The notes: generated by a model not told the origin, from the sequence alone. A stretch of 43,052 nt of DNA from Acidimicrobiaceae bacterium (GCA_009843735.1 VYCW01000057.1:1-43052); one strand, 5' to 3'. Shown: positions 25,389 through 35,389, numbered from the stretch's first letter. A program made the numbers and translations.

Positions 25389-26402
25389 TCACCGGGCGCC
25401 GAGAGCTACCTCTACCGCCACCGGATGGTGGCAGGCGACGAAGTGGTCGGCGTCGCCGACCTGCTCGGTGGCCGGCTCGACCTCACGGCACACGTCGGTC
25501 GCCCGAGGGCAGCGGGTGTGGAACCGGCAGCCGCTCGGGGGCGCGGTGGCCGACGGCAGCTCGTCGCCGATGTCGCCCTCGCTCACGTCCACGGTGGGGG
25601 CCGGCTCGGGAATCGACGCCAGCAACGCCCGGGTGTACGGATGGGCGGGACTGGAGTAGAGCTCCTCCGTGCTGCCGATCTCGCACACCTTGCCCAGGTA
25701 CATGACCACGATCCGGTCGCTGACGTTCTTCACCACCGACAGGTCGTGGGAGATGAACAGCACGGTCAGGCCGTAGCGACGCTTCATGTCCTGCAGCAGG
25801 TTCAGGATCTGGGCCTGGATGGACACGTCGAGCGCCGACACCGGCTCGTCGCAGATCAGCACCTTGGGATCGAGCGCCAACGCCCTGGCGATGCCGATGC
25901 GCTGGCACTGTCCGCCCGAGAACTCGTGCGGGCGCCGGGCCCCGTACCTCGCCTCCACCCCGACCGCGTCCATCAACTCGTCTATGCGGTCACGGCTCCA
26001 CGACCCTATGTCGTCACCCCACACGGCCAGGCCCTCGGCTATCACGTCACGGACCCGGCGGCGGGGGTTGAGCGAGGAGATCGGGTCCTGGAAGATCATC
26101 TGCACCTGCGGCCGGACCCGACGAAGGTCCTCGCCCTCGAGGCGGGCGAGATCCCGGCCCTCGTAGAGCACCTCGCCCGCGGTGATGTCGACCAGGCGGA
26201 TGATGGCTCGGGCGACCGTCGACTTGCCGCAGCCGGACTCGCCCACGATCCCGAGAGTCTCACCGCTCACGACGTCGAAGGTCACCTCCGAGACCGCGTG
26301 GACCACGCGCCTGCGGCCCGCGGGAAAGTGCACCACCAGATCCTTGACCCGCAGCAGCACGTCGTCGCGGTCGCGCAGCTGCGCGTGGCCGGTGCCGGCC
26401 AT
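25389..26402 (-). CDS. Oligopeptide/dipeptide-type ABC transporter ATPase (OppF/DppF-like)
   Basis: 337 aa cytoplasmic ATPase that powers the importer. Walker A GESGCGKS (54-61), [11 protein letters not shown] (Q-loop), signature FSGGQ (161-165), Walker B VLICDE (181-186), SALD D-loop and H-loop FISHD are complete. The C-terminal oligopeptide-transporter extension has [14 protein letters not shown] and a later ACHHP, cysteines that in relatives bind an iron-sulfur cluster. The ATG at 26402 overlaps the OppD-like stop by ATGA. It is the last of seven genes in the importer operon. Confidence 0.93.
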   Translation of the reverse strand: MAGTGHAQLRDRDDVLLRVKDLVVHFPAGRRRVVHAVSEVTFDVVSGETLGIVGESGCGKSTVARAIIRLVDITAGEVLYEGRDLARLEGEDLRRVRPQVQMIFQDPISSLNPRRRVRDVIAEGLAVWGDDIGSWSRDRIDELMDAVGVEARYGARRPHEFSGGQCQRIGIARALALDPKVLICDEPVSALDVSIQAQILNLLQDMKRRYGLTVLFISHDLSVVKNVSDRIVVMYLGKVCEIGSTEELYSSPAHPYTRALLASIPEPAPTVDVSEGDIGDELPSATAPPSGCRFHTRCPRATDVCREVEPATEQVGDADHFVACHHPVAVEVALGAR

Positions 26403-27487
26403 CAGCCGCTGCCTCCCCCGCTGCCGGTGACGGGCAGCCCGGCCGCGGTCGCCCCGGCGGCCCGGTTGGACGACATCGCGGCCATTCCCCGCTCGGTGCC
26501 CGTCGGATGGAGGCACGCGAAGCGGTGCAGCCCCACCAGCCCGCTCAACTCGGGAACACCGCCGAGACAGTCGCTCTGGGCGTAGATGCACCGGGGCGCG
26601 AAGGCGCACTCGTCGGGCGGGTCGATCAACTCGGGCGGTCGTCCCGGGATCGGGTCCAGACGGTGATGGACCGGGTCGTCGATGCGGGGGATCGAGCGCA
26701 GCAGCGCCTCGGTGTAGGGGTGGCGCATGTCGAAGAAGAGGGTGCGGGCGTCGGCAGTCTCCACCACCCGGCCCGCGTACATCACGGCCACGTCGTCGGC
26801 CCGGCCGTGGGCCACGCCCAGGTCGTGGGTGATGAGGATCATCGACATCCCCCGGTTTCGGCGCAGCTCGTCGAGCAGGTCCAGCAGGTGCTTCTGGACG
26901 GTGACGTCCACTGCGGTGGTGGGCTCGTCCGCGATCAGCAGCCGGGGCTGGCAGGCCAGCGCCATGGCGATGACCACCCGCTGGCGCAGCCCGCCCGACA
27001 GCTCGTGCGGATACTGAGACACTCTCCGCGCCGGCTCGGGCATGCCCACCACGTCCAGCAGTTCCACGGCCTCCTCCAGGGCCTCGCTGCGGGACCGGCC
27101 GAGGTGGTAGCGGAGGGTCTCGGCGATCTGCTCGCCCACCTTCTTGACCGGGTTGAGCGATGTCATCGGGTCTTGGAACACCATCGTCATCTGCACCCCG
27201 AAGAAGTGCTTGACCTTCTCTGCGGCCAGGGCCCGCACGTCCCTGCCGTCGTAGGTCACCTCACCGCTCACCCGGGCGGTCCTGGGCAGGAGGTTCATAA
27301 GGGTCTTGGCGGTGACCGACTTGCCCGAGCCCGACTCGCCCACGATGGCGAGGGTCTTGCCCTCGTACAGGTCGAAGCTCACGCCGTTGACCGCGTTGAC
27401 GGTGCCCCGCTCGGTGGGGAACCGCACGTGCAGGTCGCGCACCGACAGCAGCGGGACGGGTGCAGCGGTCGTCTGGTCCGGAGCCAT
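26402..27487 (-). CDS. Oligopeptide/dipeptide-type ABC transporter ATPase (OppD/DppD-like)
   Basis: 361 aa second ATPase. Walker A GESGSGKS (50-57), [11 protein letters not shown], signature LSGGL (163-167), Walker B LLIADE (183-188), then TTAVD where most relatives have TTALD, and ITHDLGV. The C-terminal extension has [14 protein letters not shown] with a later ACLHP, the cysteine pattern of this transporter class, followed by about 35 residues rich in Gly, Ala and Ser with no obvious role. ATGA overlaps with both neighbours. The start at 27487 fits the domain start; upstream sequence in this frame is unlike the family. Confidence 0.93.
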   Translation of the reverse strand: MAPDQTTAAPVPLLSVRDLHVRFPTERGTVNAVNGVSFDLYEGKTLAIVGESGSGKSVTAKTLMNLLPRTARVSGEVTYDGRDVRALAAEKVKHFFGVQMTMVFQDPMTSLNPVKKVGEQIAETLRYHLGRSRSEALEEAVELLDVVGMPEPARRVSQYPHELSGGLRQRVVIAMALACQPRLLIADEPTTAVDVTVQKHLLDLLDELRRNRGMSMILITHDLGVAHGRADDVAVMYAGRVVETADARTLFFDMRHPYTEALLRSIPRIDDPVHHRLDPIPGRPPELIDPPDECAFAPRCIYAQSDCLGGVPELSGLVGLHRFACLHPTGTERGMAAMSSNRAAGATAAGLPVTGSGGGSG

Positions 27488-28446
27488 CAGAAGGCCAGCT
27501 CCTTGACGTCGAAGTACTGGCGGATGCGGTCCCCGGCGAAGTTCAGGGCCAGCACGGTGACGAACATCACCACCACGGGGAACATCGCCACATGGGTGGC
27601 GTTCTGGAGGTCGCGCAGGCCGGCCCCGTCGACGATCATCTTGCCCCACGAGATGGCCTCGTCCCCGGCCACCGACAGGCCCAGGAAGGCGAGCGAGCCC
27701 TCGGCCACCACCGCCACCGCCATCCCGAGCAGCGTGAGCGCCCCCATGGGGATGACCACGTTGGGCAGGAGCTCGCGCACGATGATGCGGCCGTTGCGGG
27801 CTCCAAGCACCCGGGCCGCAGCCACGAACTCGCGCTCGGCGTACACCAGGGTGGAGGCCCGGGCCAGCAGGCCGACGGGCGCGACGGCCAGGATGCCGAT
27901 GGTGAGGCTCACCACCAGCAGGCTGCGCTTGAGGGTGGCGGTGATGAGGATGGCCAGCACCAGCGCCGGGAACGACAGCAGCACGAAGAAGGCGAAGCCC
28001 ACGGCCTGGTCGAGCCGGCCCCGGAAGTACCCGGCCAGGATCCCCAGCGCACCGCCGACCACCATGCCGAACACGATGGCGAAGCCGCCGACGGCCAGGC
28101 TTATGCGGGCGCCGTACATGGTGCGTGAGAACACGTCCCGACCCAGGGCGTCGGTTCCGAACCAGGCGTCCGCCGACGGCGGCTCCCGGGGGCCCGAGTA
28201 CCCCACCTTGGTGGGGTCGGCGAAGGGCAGCATCGGGGCGAACAGGGCGATGAACGCCATGACCACGAGCCAGACCACCGCCAGCCAGAAGCCGACCCCC
28301 AGGCGGCGGCGCACGGCCTCGTCCTCACCCGGGCCGTCGGACTCGGGCCCCTTGCTGGACCGCACGAGCCGGAAGACCCGGAACCGCCGCAGCAGCCGCT
28401 GCCGGGAGGCCCTGCCCTTGCGGGACGGCCGGCCGTCGGGGCTCAC
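27487..28446 (-). CDS. Oligopeptide/dipeptide-type ABC transporter permease (DppC-like)
   Basis: 319 aa inner-membrane permease. A basic N-terminal cytoplasmic stretch of about 48 residues precedes the first helix (FWLAVVWLVVMAFIALFAP). HWFGTDxLGRDVFSR-like sequence (AWFGTDALGRDVFSRTM) is the class signature, and the EAA loop REFVAAARVLGARNGRIIV contacts the ATPases. The GTG at 28446 overlaps the DppB stop (GTGA) and was chosen for that coupling. Together with 28443-29441 it forms the channel. Confidence 0.92.
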   Translation of the reverse strand: MSPDGRPSRKGRASRQRLLRRFRVFRLVRSSKGPESDGPGEDEAVRRRLGVGFWLAVVWLVVMAFIALFAPMLPFADPTKVGYSGPREPPSADAWFGTDALGRDVFSRTMYGARISLAVGGFAIVFGMVVGGALGILAGYFRGRLDQAVGFAFFVLLSFPALVLAILITATLKRSLLVVSLTIGILAVAPVGLLARASTLVYAEREFVAAARVLGARNGRIIVRELLPNVVIPMGALTLLGMAVAVVAEGSLAFLGLSVAGDEAISWGKMIVDGAGLRDLQNATHVAMFPVVVMFVTVLALNFAGDRIRQYFDVKELAF

Positions 28447-29441
28447 CGGGCTCTCACCCTCGGGTCGAGCCAGCTGTAGAACAGGTCCACCACGAAGTTG
28501 ATGACCACGAAGGTGCAGGCGACCAGCATGACGATGGCCAGCACCACCGGGAAGTCGTCGCGGACCACCGCGGTCACTATCTCCCGGCCGATCCCGGGGA
28601 TGCCGAAGATCTGCTCCACCACCAGCGACCCGCCGATCATGGCCCCGGTGCTGACCCCGAAGACGGTGACGACCGAGAACAGCGACGGCCGCAGGGCGTG
28701 GCGGAACATGATCCTCATGGGCGGCAGGCCCTTGGCCCGGGCCATGTGGACGAAGTCCTCCTGCAGGGTGGTGATCAGGTCGGTGCGCAGCAGCCGCTGG
28801 TAGCTGGCCGCCAGGGGCAGGCCGAGGGTGGCCGCCGGCAGCACCATGGAGAACACCAGGCCGACGACGCTGTCGCTCTCGTAGGCCGAGGGGAAGATCT
28901 GCCAGCGCAGGGAGAGCAGGTACAGCAGCACCACACCGAGCGCGAAGTTGGGTATCGAGAGCAGCCCGAAGGAGGCCACCGTGGAGCCGCGGTCGAAGGC
29001 CCGATTGGCCCGGTAGGCCGCGATCACACCCCAGGGGATGGCCACGCCGAGCGAGACGATCTGGGCCATGACCAGCAGGATTAGGGTCTCGGGCAGCTTC
29101 TCGCGGATGATCTCCGCCACCGGCTGGTCGTTCTGGAACGACGTGCCGAAATCCCCGGTGAACATGTCCCCCACCCACAGCAGGTAGCGGACGGGCACCG
29201 GCCGGTCGAGGTGGTAGGTGGCCCTGGCCTCGGCCACGGTCTCACAATCGCTGCGGGCCCGGTCCAGCGAGGTGTCCTCGGCCGATCCGGCCTCTATGGC
29301 CTCGCAGTCGAGCTCGGCCATCAGGCCGACCACGTTGAACAGCGGATCGCCGAGGAAGTTCATTGCCGAGAAGCCGAGGAACGTGACCGCGAACAGCACC
29401 GCCACCAGCAGGACCAGCCGCCGGATGAGGAACCGTGCCAC
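28443..29441 (-). CDS. Oligopeptide/dipeptide-type ABC transporter permease (DppB-like)
   Basis: 332 aa permease with the family N-terminus MARFLIRRLVLLVAVLFAVTF, a periplasmic insert of about 50 residues with two cysteines (CEAIEAGS...DCETV), the LDRPVPVRYLLWVGDMFTGDFG stretch and EAA loop EDFVHMARAKGLPPMRI. The GTG start fits the family. The 141-base gap upstream (29442-29582) separates it from the binding-protein genes; I see neither a clear terminator nor a promoter there, so it may simply be a spacer that lowers permease output relative to the abundant receptors. Confidence 0.92.
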   Translation of the reverse strand: MARFLIRRLVLLVAVLFAVTFLGFSAMNFLGDPLFNVVGLMAELDCEAIEAGSAEDTSLDRARSDCETVAEARATYHLDRPVPVRYLLWVGDMFTGDFGTSFQNDQPVAEIIREKLPETLILLVMAQIVSLGVAIPWGVIAAYRANRAFDRGSTVASFGLLSIPNFALGVVLLYLLSLRWQIFPSAYESDSVVGLVFSMVLPAATLGLPLAASYQRLLRTDLITTLQEDFVHMARAKGLPPMRIMFRHALRPSLFSVVTVFGVSTGAMIGGSLVVEQIFGIPGIGREIVTAVVRDDFPVVLAIVMLVACTFVVINFVVDLFYSWLDPRVRAR

Positions 29442-29582
29442 GAGCAGCTACCGCCCCGGTCGCCGCGACATGATCATCGAGGCACTACCCAATTCACGTC
29501 CGGCAGTCACTCCCCAACGAGATTACTACTGCGCCTACTGCGACGCCCGCCAGGGTCCTGATCGCCCGGCCCGAGCCGGCGG

Positions 29583-31445
29583 CTAGCCCAGCCAGACCCC
29601 GTTCAGCAGCACCCGCCCCGAGTTGTTGCACCAGAGTTTGGTCCCGTCGGGAGACGTCTGACCGCAGATGTTGTTGACGTTGTCGCGGGCACCGACCGCC
29701 CAGTTCGTGTGGTAGTAGAAGATGTAGGTGTAGCTGTCGCGGATCATCTCCTGGATCCGGTGCCAGATCTCCACCCGGCGATCGAGGTCGTCGATGGCCC
29801 GGGATTCGAGCATGAGTGCGTCCCGTTCGGGATCGCAGTAGCGGGGGAAGTTGAGCGAGATGAACCCGATGGAGTCGCACTCCAGCCACAGCGCGGCGCT
29901 GTCGGGGTCGATGGTGCCGAACTGCCGCCAGTTGACCACGTCGTAGTTGCCCAGCACCACCTCGTTGATCAGCTTGTCCTGGAGCACCTCGACCGGCGTG
30001 ATGTTGAAGAACGCCTCCCAGGCGTCGGTCTGCAGATCGGCGATGCGCACGTTCTCCACCGAGGGCCCGCCGAAGTGCAGCTCCATGTTGATCCTTCCGT
30101 CGGAGCAGTTCTCGGGGTGGTCGGCGCAGTAGGCGTCGACCAGCGGTGCGGCCAGCTCCGGCATGTTGGTCTCCTGCTTGACCGCGGGGTTGTGCCAGAC
30201 CAGGTCGGGATGGAACATCGTGTCGGCCGGCGGCGAGGTGCCCTGGCGGATCAGTTCCAGGTACTTGTCCCGATCCGCGGCGAAGGTCAGTGCCTGGCGG
30301 GCCCGGATGTCGTCGAAGGGCGGTCGCCCCGAGTTGATCACGGCGAAGCCCTCGTCGGACCGCAGATTCTCGATGGTCTGCACGCCGGCGGACTCGCGCA
30401 TGATGAGCGTCGCCTCGGCATTGGTCGTGATGGCCAGGTCGAGGTCCCCGACGCTCAGGCGCTCCGCGGCGATGACCATGTCGGTGATCGGGTAGACCTC
30501 GATCCGGTCGAGGTGGACCGGCACGCGATCGGCGGCCCAGTAGTCGGGGTTGCGCACCAGCACTGTGGCCACGTCCTGGACCCGGCTGGAGATTATGAAC
30601 GGCCCCTGCCCCACCGGCTTCTGGTTCAGGGTCGGATCCTCGCGGGCCAGCTCCAGCCACTCCGACGGCAGGACCATTCCCAACTGACCCGTCAGCGCCA
30701 GAGGGAACCGGGCCGACGGTCTGGCCACCCTCATCTCGACGGTCAGGTCGTCGATCTTGGTGATGAAGTCACCGGCCTCGATCGTGTTGCGGTACACGAG
30801 CGAGATGACGGGATCCGCCAGCTGGGCGCTGATGGTCGCGACGACGTCGTCCGCGGTCATCTCGGTGCCGTCGTGGAAGCGGACTCCCTGGCGCAGTCTC
30901 ATCCGCCACACCGTGCCGTCGTCGTTGCTGGTGAACGACTCGGCCAGGTACGGGATCCAGTTGCCCTCCGCGTCGACGTAGGCCAGCGGATCGAACATCG
31001 GGTAGGCCATCACGTAGGCGGACGCCGCAAAGTTGTTGGCCGCAGGGTTCAGGCCGTCGGCCTCGCCATCGACAGCGACCCTCAGGGTCCCGCCGGCGAG
31101 CGGGAGCGGTTCCACAGGCGCCTCGACACCGGTGCCGGAGCCCTGAACGGCGACGGTCGTGGTGGTGTCGAGCGGGGCGACCAGGGAGCCCTCGTCCGCC
31201 CGGGGCCCCTCCCCGGCCACATCAGGCGACACGGCGCCGGTGTCTACCTGTTCGTCGCGGTCGCCGTCTGTGGCCGATACGTCGGAGTCGGAGCGTTCGG
31301 GCGAGGCCGCCGGCTCCGGCTGGGCGGACGGCTCGGCGGTCCCGGCAGTGCTCACGGACTCGTCGCCGTTCCCTCCGCACGCGGCCAGGACAGCCGCGCA
31401 GGCCAGCAGCGCCGCCGGCCACCGGAGCCGGAGCCCGCCAGTCAG
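29583..31445 (-). CDS. ABC transporter family 5 substrate-binding lipoprotein 1, probable CTG start
   Basis: Receptor of about 620 aa (SBP_bac_5 fold). GGTLRVAVDGEADGLNPA, VWRMRLRQGVRFHDGTEMTADDV and RNPDYWAADRVPVHLDRIEVYP are class-typical. Conventional starts (GTG 31355) would remove the secretion signal. Reading upstream in frame gives RLRWPAALLACAAVLAACGG, a lipoprotein signal with LAAC and lipidated C23, preceded by CTG at 31445, AGGGGA 3 bases before it, and a stop at 31458-31460. No ATG/GTG/TTG lies in that stretch, so CTG is the best candidate. It begins 7 bases after the previous receptor's stop. A Thr-rich linker (LVAPLDTTTT) follows the lipid anchor. The C-terminal NICGQ...WCNN cysteine pair is shared with the other two receptors. 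Substrate unknown. Confidence 0.82.
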   Translation of the reverse strand: MTGGLRLRWPAALLACAAVLAACGGNGDESVSTAGTAEPSAQPEPAASPERSDSDVSATDGDRDEQVDTGAVSPDVAGEGPRADEGSLVAPLDTTTTVAVQGSGTGVEAPVEPLPLAGGTLRVAVDGEADGLNPAANNFAASAYVMAYPMFDPLAYVDAEGNWIPYLAESFTSNDDGTVWRMRLRQGVRFHDGTEMTADDVVATISAQLADPVISLVYRNTIEAGDFITKIDDLTVEMRVARPSARFPLALTGQLGMVLPSEWLELAREDPTLNQKPVGQGPFIISSRVQDVATVLVRNPDYWAADRVPVHLDRIEVYPITDMVIAAERLSVGDLDLAITTNAEATLIMRESAGVQTIENLRSDEGFAVINSGRPPFDDIRARQALTFAADRDKYLELIRQGTSPPADTMFHPDLVWHNPAVKQETNMPELAAPLVDAYCADHPENCSDGRINMELHFGGPSVENVRIADLQTDAWEAFFNITPVEVLQDKLINEVVLGNYDVVNWRQFGTIDPDSAALWLECDSIGFISLNFPRYCDPERDALMLESRAIDDLDRRVEIWHRIQEMIRDSYTYIFYYHTNWAVGARDNVNNICGQTSPDGTKLWCNNSGRVLLNGVWLG

Positions 31446-31452
31446 TGGTCCC

Positions 31453-33321
31453 CTAACTCAGCCACAGCTGGCTCAACCAGGTCTGGCCCTGGTTGTTGCA
31501 GAGGATCGGGTCGCCGGTGGGTCCGACCTGGCCGCAGATGTTCTCCACATTGTCGCGGGCACCGATGGTCCAGTTGGCGTGGTTCACGAAGAGGAAGATG
31601 TAGGCGTCGCGGTTGATCTCCTGGATGCGGTGCCAGATCTCCACCCGCCGGTCCAGGTCTTCGACCCTGCGCTGCTCGTATATCAACTCGTCGCGCTCCT
31701 GATCGCAGTAGCGGGCGAAGTTCAGCGAGATGAAGCCGATCGCCCCGCACTCCATGAAGAGCGCGTCGTTGTCGGGGTCGACCCCCCCGAACGCGAAGGC
31801 CTGGGCCACGTCGTAGTTGCCCAGCACGACGTCGATGAGCAGATCCTGGAGCGGCTTGACCGAGGGGTCCACGTTGAAGTAGTCGCTCCACATGTCGACC
31901 AGCAGATCGACGGCGCGGTCGCTCTCCACCGACGGGCCGGACAGGCCGAAGCGCATGTTGATCTTCCCGTCGGAGCAGTTCTCGGGGAGGTCGGCGCAGT
32001 ACGCGGCGACCAGCGGTCCCGCCCTCTCCGGCATGTTGGTCTCCTGCTCGATGTCCGGGTTGCGCCAGATCATGTCGGGATGGAACATCGTGTCGGCCGC
32101 CAGCGTCGTGCCCTGCCCCAGAAGCTCCACATACAGATCCTGGTCGGTCGCGAACGTCAGCGCCTGCCGGGCTCTGATGTCCGAGAACGTCGCGCTGGCC
32201 GCGTTGATGATCATCGTCGACTCTTCCGAGCGCTGGTTCTCGATGATGGTCAGCCCCTGGTCCGCCGCGTCGCGCAGGGTCAGGATCGCCTCTGCGCCCG
32301 AGACGAGGATCAGGTCGAGGTCTCCGGCGATCAACCGCTGAGCAGCCACGGTCTGGTCGGTGATGGGATAGATCTCGATGCGGTCGAGGCCGATGTCGAT
32401 GATGTCCGCGGCCCAGTAGTCGGGGTTGCGCACCAGCACCGTCCTCTCGCCCAGGATGCGGCTCTCGACCATGAACGGGCCGGTGCCGACCGGCATCTGG
32501 TTGAGCGTCGAGTCGGCCGCGGCCTGCTCGAGCCACTCCGACGGCAGGATCATCCCGAGTTGGCTCGTGAACGCGATCGGCAGCCTGGCCGACGGTCGAA
32601 CCCCTTTGAACTGGACCGTGTAGTCGTCAATCTTGACGATGGGCGCGTCGGGGTCGAACCCGGGCTTGTAGACCACCGAGATCACCGGGTCGGAGAACTG
32701 CGCCTGGAACGTCGCAACCACATCATCGGCGTCGAGTTCGGTGCCGTCGTGAAACCGGACTCCCTCGCGCACCTTCATCTGCCAGGACGTGCCGTCGCCG
32801 ATCTTGGTCCACGACTCGGCCAGGACCGGCACCCAGTTGCCTTGGGTGTCGAAGTAGGTCAGAGGGTCGAAGATCGCGTAGGCGATATTGTTCACGGACC
32901 CCGTCATGGCGTTGGCCGCAGGGTTGAGGCCGTCGCCCTCGGCAGAGATCGCGACTTTCAGCGTGCCGCCGGACTGGGGCTCCGACTCGGCGGTCACCTC
33001 GGGAACGGTCTCCTCGCCGTCCCCGTCAGGCGACGGCGCAGTGGTTGTGGTCGTGGTGGTGTCGACCGGCGCCACCAGCAGTTCCTGCTCATCCTGCTCC
33101 TCGACAGGCTCCGACCCGGCTTCGGAGCTAGCGCTCGTCCCGTCGGTGGTGCCTGTGTCGGCCGGCTCAGCGGGAACGGTATCCCCGGCCGGCGCAGAGG
33201 TCTCGGCAGCCGGCGAGGACGGCTCGTCGCCGCCGTCTCCGCACGCACTCGCGATCAGGGAGAAGGCGAGCGCGGCCGCTAGCCACCATCTCCAAGACCT
33301 GTCGATCCGTCGAGCAGCCAT
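31453..33321 (-). CDS. ABC transporter family 5 substrate-binding lipoprotein 2
   Basis: 622 aa. Lipoprotein signal with WRWWLAAALAFSLIASAC (C27), a long Ser/Glu/Thr-rich linker with VAPVDTTTTTTT, then the binding domain (GGTLKVAISAEGDGLNPA, WQMKVREGVRFHDGTELDADD, RNPDYWAADIIDIGLDRIE). The end (ARDNVENICGQVGPTGDPILCNNQ) has the shared cysteine pair. GGGAGGG lies 9 bases before the ATG. Its 5' leader is almost the same as that of receptor 3, showing the duplication included upstream DNA. It differs from its siblings mainly in the pocket-side residues around 215-225. Confidence 0.9.
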   Translation of the reverse strand: MAARRIDRSWRWWLAAALAFSLIASACGDGGDEPSSPAAETSAPAGDTVPAEPADTGTTDGTSASSEAGSEPVEEQDEQELLVAPVDTTTTTTTAPSPDGDGEETVPEVTAESEPQSGGTLKVAISAEGDGLNPAANAMTGSVNNIAYAIFDPLTYFDTQGNWVPVLAESWTKIGDGTSWQMKVREGVRFHDGTELDADDVVATFQAQFSDPVISVVYKPGFDPDAPIVKIDDYTVQFKGVRPSARLPIAFTSQLGMILPSEWLEQAAADSTLNQMPVGTGPFMVESRILGERTVLVRNPDYWAADIIDIGLDRIEIYPITDQTVAAQRLIAGDLDLILVSGAEAILTLRDAADQGLTIIENQRSEESTMIINAASATFSDIRARQALTFATDQDLYVELLGQGTTLAADTMFHPDMIWRNPDIEQETNMPERAGPLVAAYCADLPENCSDGKINMRFGLSGPSVESDRAVDLLVDMWSDYFNVDPSVKPLQDLLIDVVLGNYDVAQAFAFGGVDPDNDALFMECGAIGFISLNFARYCDQERDELIYEQRRVEDLDRRVEIWHRIQEINRDAYIFLFVNHANWTIGARDNVENICGQVGPTGDPILCNNQGQTWLSQLWLS

Positions 33322-33383
33322 TCTCGATTGCCCTCCCAGTAGAGGCCGGTGAGCCGGCGCCTAGCCGTGAATCTTCGCCAGAC
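33322..33383 (-). repeat. Duplicated leader, copy before receptor 2
   Basis: About 62 bases upstream of the ATG align without gaps to 35390-35451. Shared parts include GATTGCCCTCCC (the ribosome site complement), GCCGGCGCCTAGCCG-type sequence with an internal GGCGCC palindrome and CGCCAGA/TGCCAGA. It may hold a promoter or a translation-control element. Confidence 0.6.
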
Positions 33384-33442
33384 AGCGCTGCTGGCCCGGC
33401 AATGCTATTGGCGCGACCGTTCGAAACTGGCGTTCTGGCGCC

Positions 33443-35389
33443 TCAGCTCAACCACACCTGATGCAACTGCACCCGGCCCTGGTTGTTGCAGAACAGCTCC
33501 ACCCCGTCGGGGGAGGTCTGCCCGCAGATGTTGTGGACGTTGTCACGGGCGCCGATCGTCCAGTTGGCGTGGTTGAAGAAGATGTAGGTGTAGGAGTCCC
33601 GGAGATCCTCCGAGATCTGGTGCCAGATCTCCACCCGCCGGGCCCGCTCATCTGGGTCCCGGTTGCTGAGGGCCCGCTGCTCGAACAGCAGGACATCGCG
33701 CTCCTCGTCACAGTCCCGTGGCCAGTTGAGCGAGATGAGGTCGATGGAGGCGCACTGGATCCACAGCACATCGTTGTCGGGGTCGACAGCCCCGAACTGG
33801 CGCCAGGTGACCACGTTGAAGAACCCGATGGCCGTCTCGGTGATGTGCTCGTCCTGCAGCAGCTCATTCTGGTGGACGTTGAAGTAGTCCTCCCAGCCGT
33901 CGATGAGCAGCTCGGCGATGCGGGTCTGCGCCACCGACGGGCCCGAGAACTGGAGCTCCATGTTGATCTTGCCGTCGGTGCAGTAGGCGCGGCGCTGCCC
34001 GGTGAAGACGGGCCATTCATGGTCACCGGGATTGTCGGCGCAGTACGCGGCCACCAACGGTCCGGCCAACTCGGGCATGTTGGTCTCCTGCTTCACGTCA
34101 GGGTTGTGCCAGATCAGGTCCGGATGGAACATCGAGTCGGCCGCCGGCGCGGTGCCCTGGCGGATGAGTGCCACGTAGGCGTCCCGGTCGGTCGCGAACG
34201 TGAGCGCCTGGCGGGCCCGGATGTCGTTGAACGGGGGCTGCTGGACGTTCATCATGGCGAAGTCCTCGCTGGACCTCACGTTCTCGATGGTCCTCACGCC
34301 GTCGTCGGCAGAGTCGCGCAGGGTGAGAATGGCGTCGGAGTTGCTGGTCACCATCAGGTCGATGTCGCCGGCGGCCAGCCGCTCGGCGGCGATCACGGTG
34401 TCGGTAATGGGATAGACCTCAATGCGGTCCAGGTAGATGTCGGTGATGTCGGCCGCCCAGTAGTCGGGGTTGCGCACCAGCACCGTCCTCTCGTCCTGGA
34501 CGCGGCTGTCGATCATGAAGGGGCCGGTGCCGACCGGGAACTGGTTGAGCGTCGGGTCCTCCAGGGCCCGGGCCAGCCACTCCGACGGGGGGACCATGCC
34601 CAACTGGCTGGTGACGTACTGGGGGAAGTTTGCCATGGGCTGGAGCGGGTTGAACTGCACGGTGAGGTCGTCGACCTTCACGACCCCGCCCTCCGGGGGA
34701 TAGAAGGGACGGACCGCCAGCGAAACCTCCAGGTCGAGCAGCTGGGCCTCGTAGGTGGCTATGACGTCGTCGGCGTCGAGCTCGGTGCCGTCGTGGAAGC
34801 GCACCCCCTCACGCAGCTTCATCTGCCACGACTCGCCCCCGTTGATGGCCGTGAACGACTCGGCCAGGTAGGGGATCCAGTTGCCGCTGGTGTCCCAGTA
34901 GGCGACGGGCTCGAATATCGGGTAGGTCATGACGTAGGCCGACACCGCGAAGCTGCCGGACGTGGGGTTGAGGCTGTCGCCCTCGGCCTCCACGCCGACC
35001 CGCAGCGTGCCCCCGAACTGGGGCACCGTCGTCGTCGGCGGCGCCTCCACGACGGCCTCCTCGCCGTCCTCGGCCGGTGGCGGCGCGGTGGTCGTGGTGG
35101 TGGTGTCGACCGGGGCGACCAGAGGCTCCTGCTCCTGCGTGTCCTCCGGCTCGGTATCGGTCGGAGCGGGCGCAGCCTCGCCTGCGTCCGCCGCGTCGGC
35201 GGCGGCGTCGTCGGCGGCGCCCGAGTCGGTGGACTCGGAAGGCGCAGCCGTCTCGGTGGTCTCGACCGCCTGGGAGGGCTGCGACTCGCCGTCGTCTCCC
35301 CCGCCGCCGCATGCTGCCGCGATCAGGGCGAAGGCGAGCACGGCTCCGAGCCACCATCTCCAAGGCTTGTTGATCCGTCTAACAGCCAT
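33443..35389 (-). CDS. ABC transporter family 5 substrate-binding lipoprotein 3
   Basis: 648 aa, the first and longest receptor of the operon. Lipoprotein signal with WRWWLGAVLAFALIAAAC (C27), an Ala/Asp/Glu-rich linker of about 90 residues with VAPVDTTTTTT, then the domain (GGTLRVGVEAEGDSLNP, WQMKLREGVRFHDGTELDADD, RNPDYWAADITDIYLDRIEVYP). Relative to the other two it has an insert around HEWPVFTGQRRAYCTDGK, near the place where they read PENCSDGK. It ends with the same NICGQ...FCNN cysteine pair. GGGAGGG 9 bases before the ATG. The operon promoter should be in the 160-base gap 35390-35549, where I find no firm -35/-10. Confidence 0.9.
   Translation of the reverse strand: MAVRRINKPWRWWLGAVLAFALIAAACGGGGDDGESQPSQAVETTETAAPSESTDSGAADDAAADAADAGEAAPAPTDTEPEDTQEQEPLVAPVDTTTTTTAPPPAEDGEEAVVEAPPTTTVPQFGGTLRVGVEAEGDSLNPTSGSFAVSAYVMTYPIFEPVAYWDTSGNWIPYLAESFTAINGGESWQMKLREGVRFHDGTELDADDVIATYEAQLLDLEVSLAVRPFYPPEGGVVKVDDLTVQFNPLQPMANFPQYVTSQLGMVPPSEWLARALEDPTLNQFPVGTGPFMIDSRVQDERTVLVRNPDYWAADITDIYLDRIEVYPITDTVIAAERLAAGDIDLMVTSNSDAILTLRDSADDGVRTIENVRSSEDFAMMNVQQPPFNDIRARQALTFATDRDAYVALIRQGTAPAADSMFHPDLIWHNPDVKQETNMPELAGPLVAAYCADNPGDHEWPVFTGQRRAYCTDGKINMELQFSGPSVAQTRIAELLIDGWEDYFNVHQNELLQDEHITETAIGFFNVVTWRQFGAVDPDNDVLWIQCASIDLISLNWPRDCDEERDVLLFEQRALSNRDPDERARRVEIWHQISEDLRDSYTYIFFNHANWTIGARDNVHNICGQTSPDGVELFCNNQGRVQLHQVWLS

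Noticed and set aside
31353-31355. GTG as start of receptor 1
   Set aside because: It would leave a receptor with no signal peptide, while a lipobox lies just upstream in the same frame.
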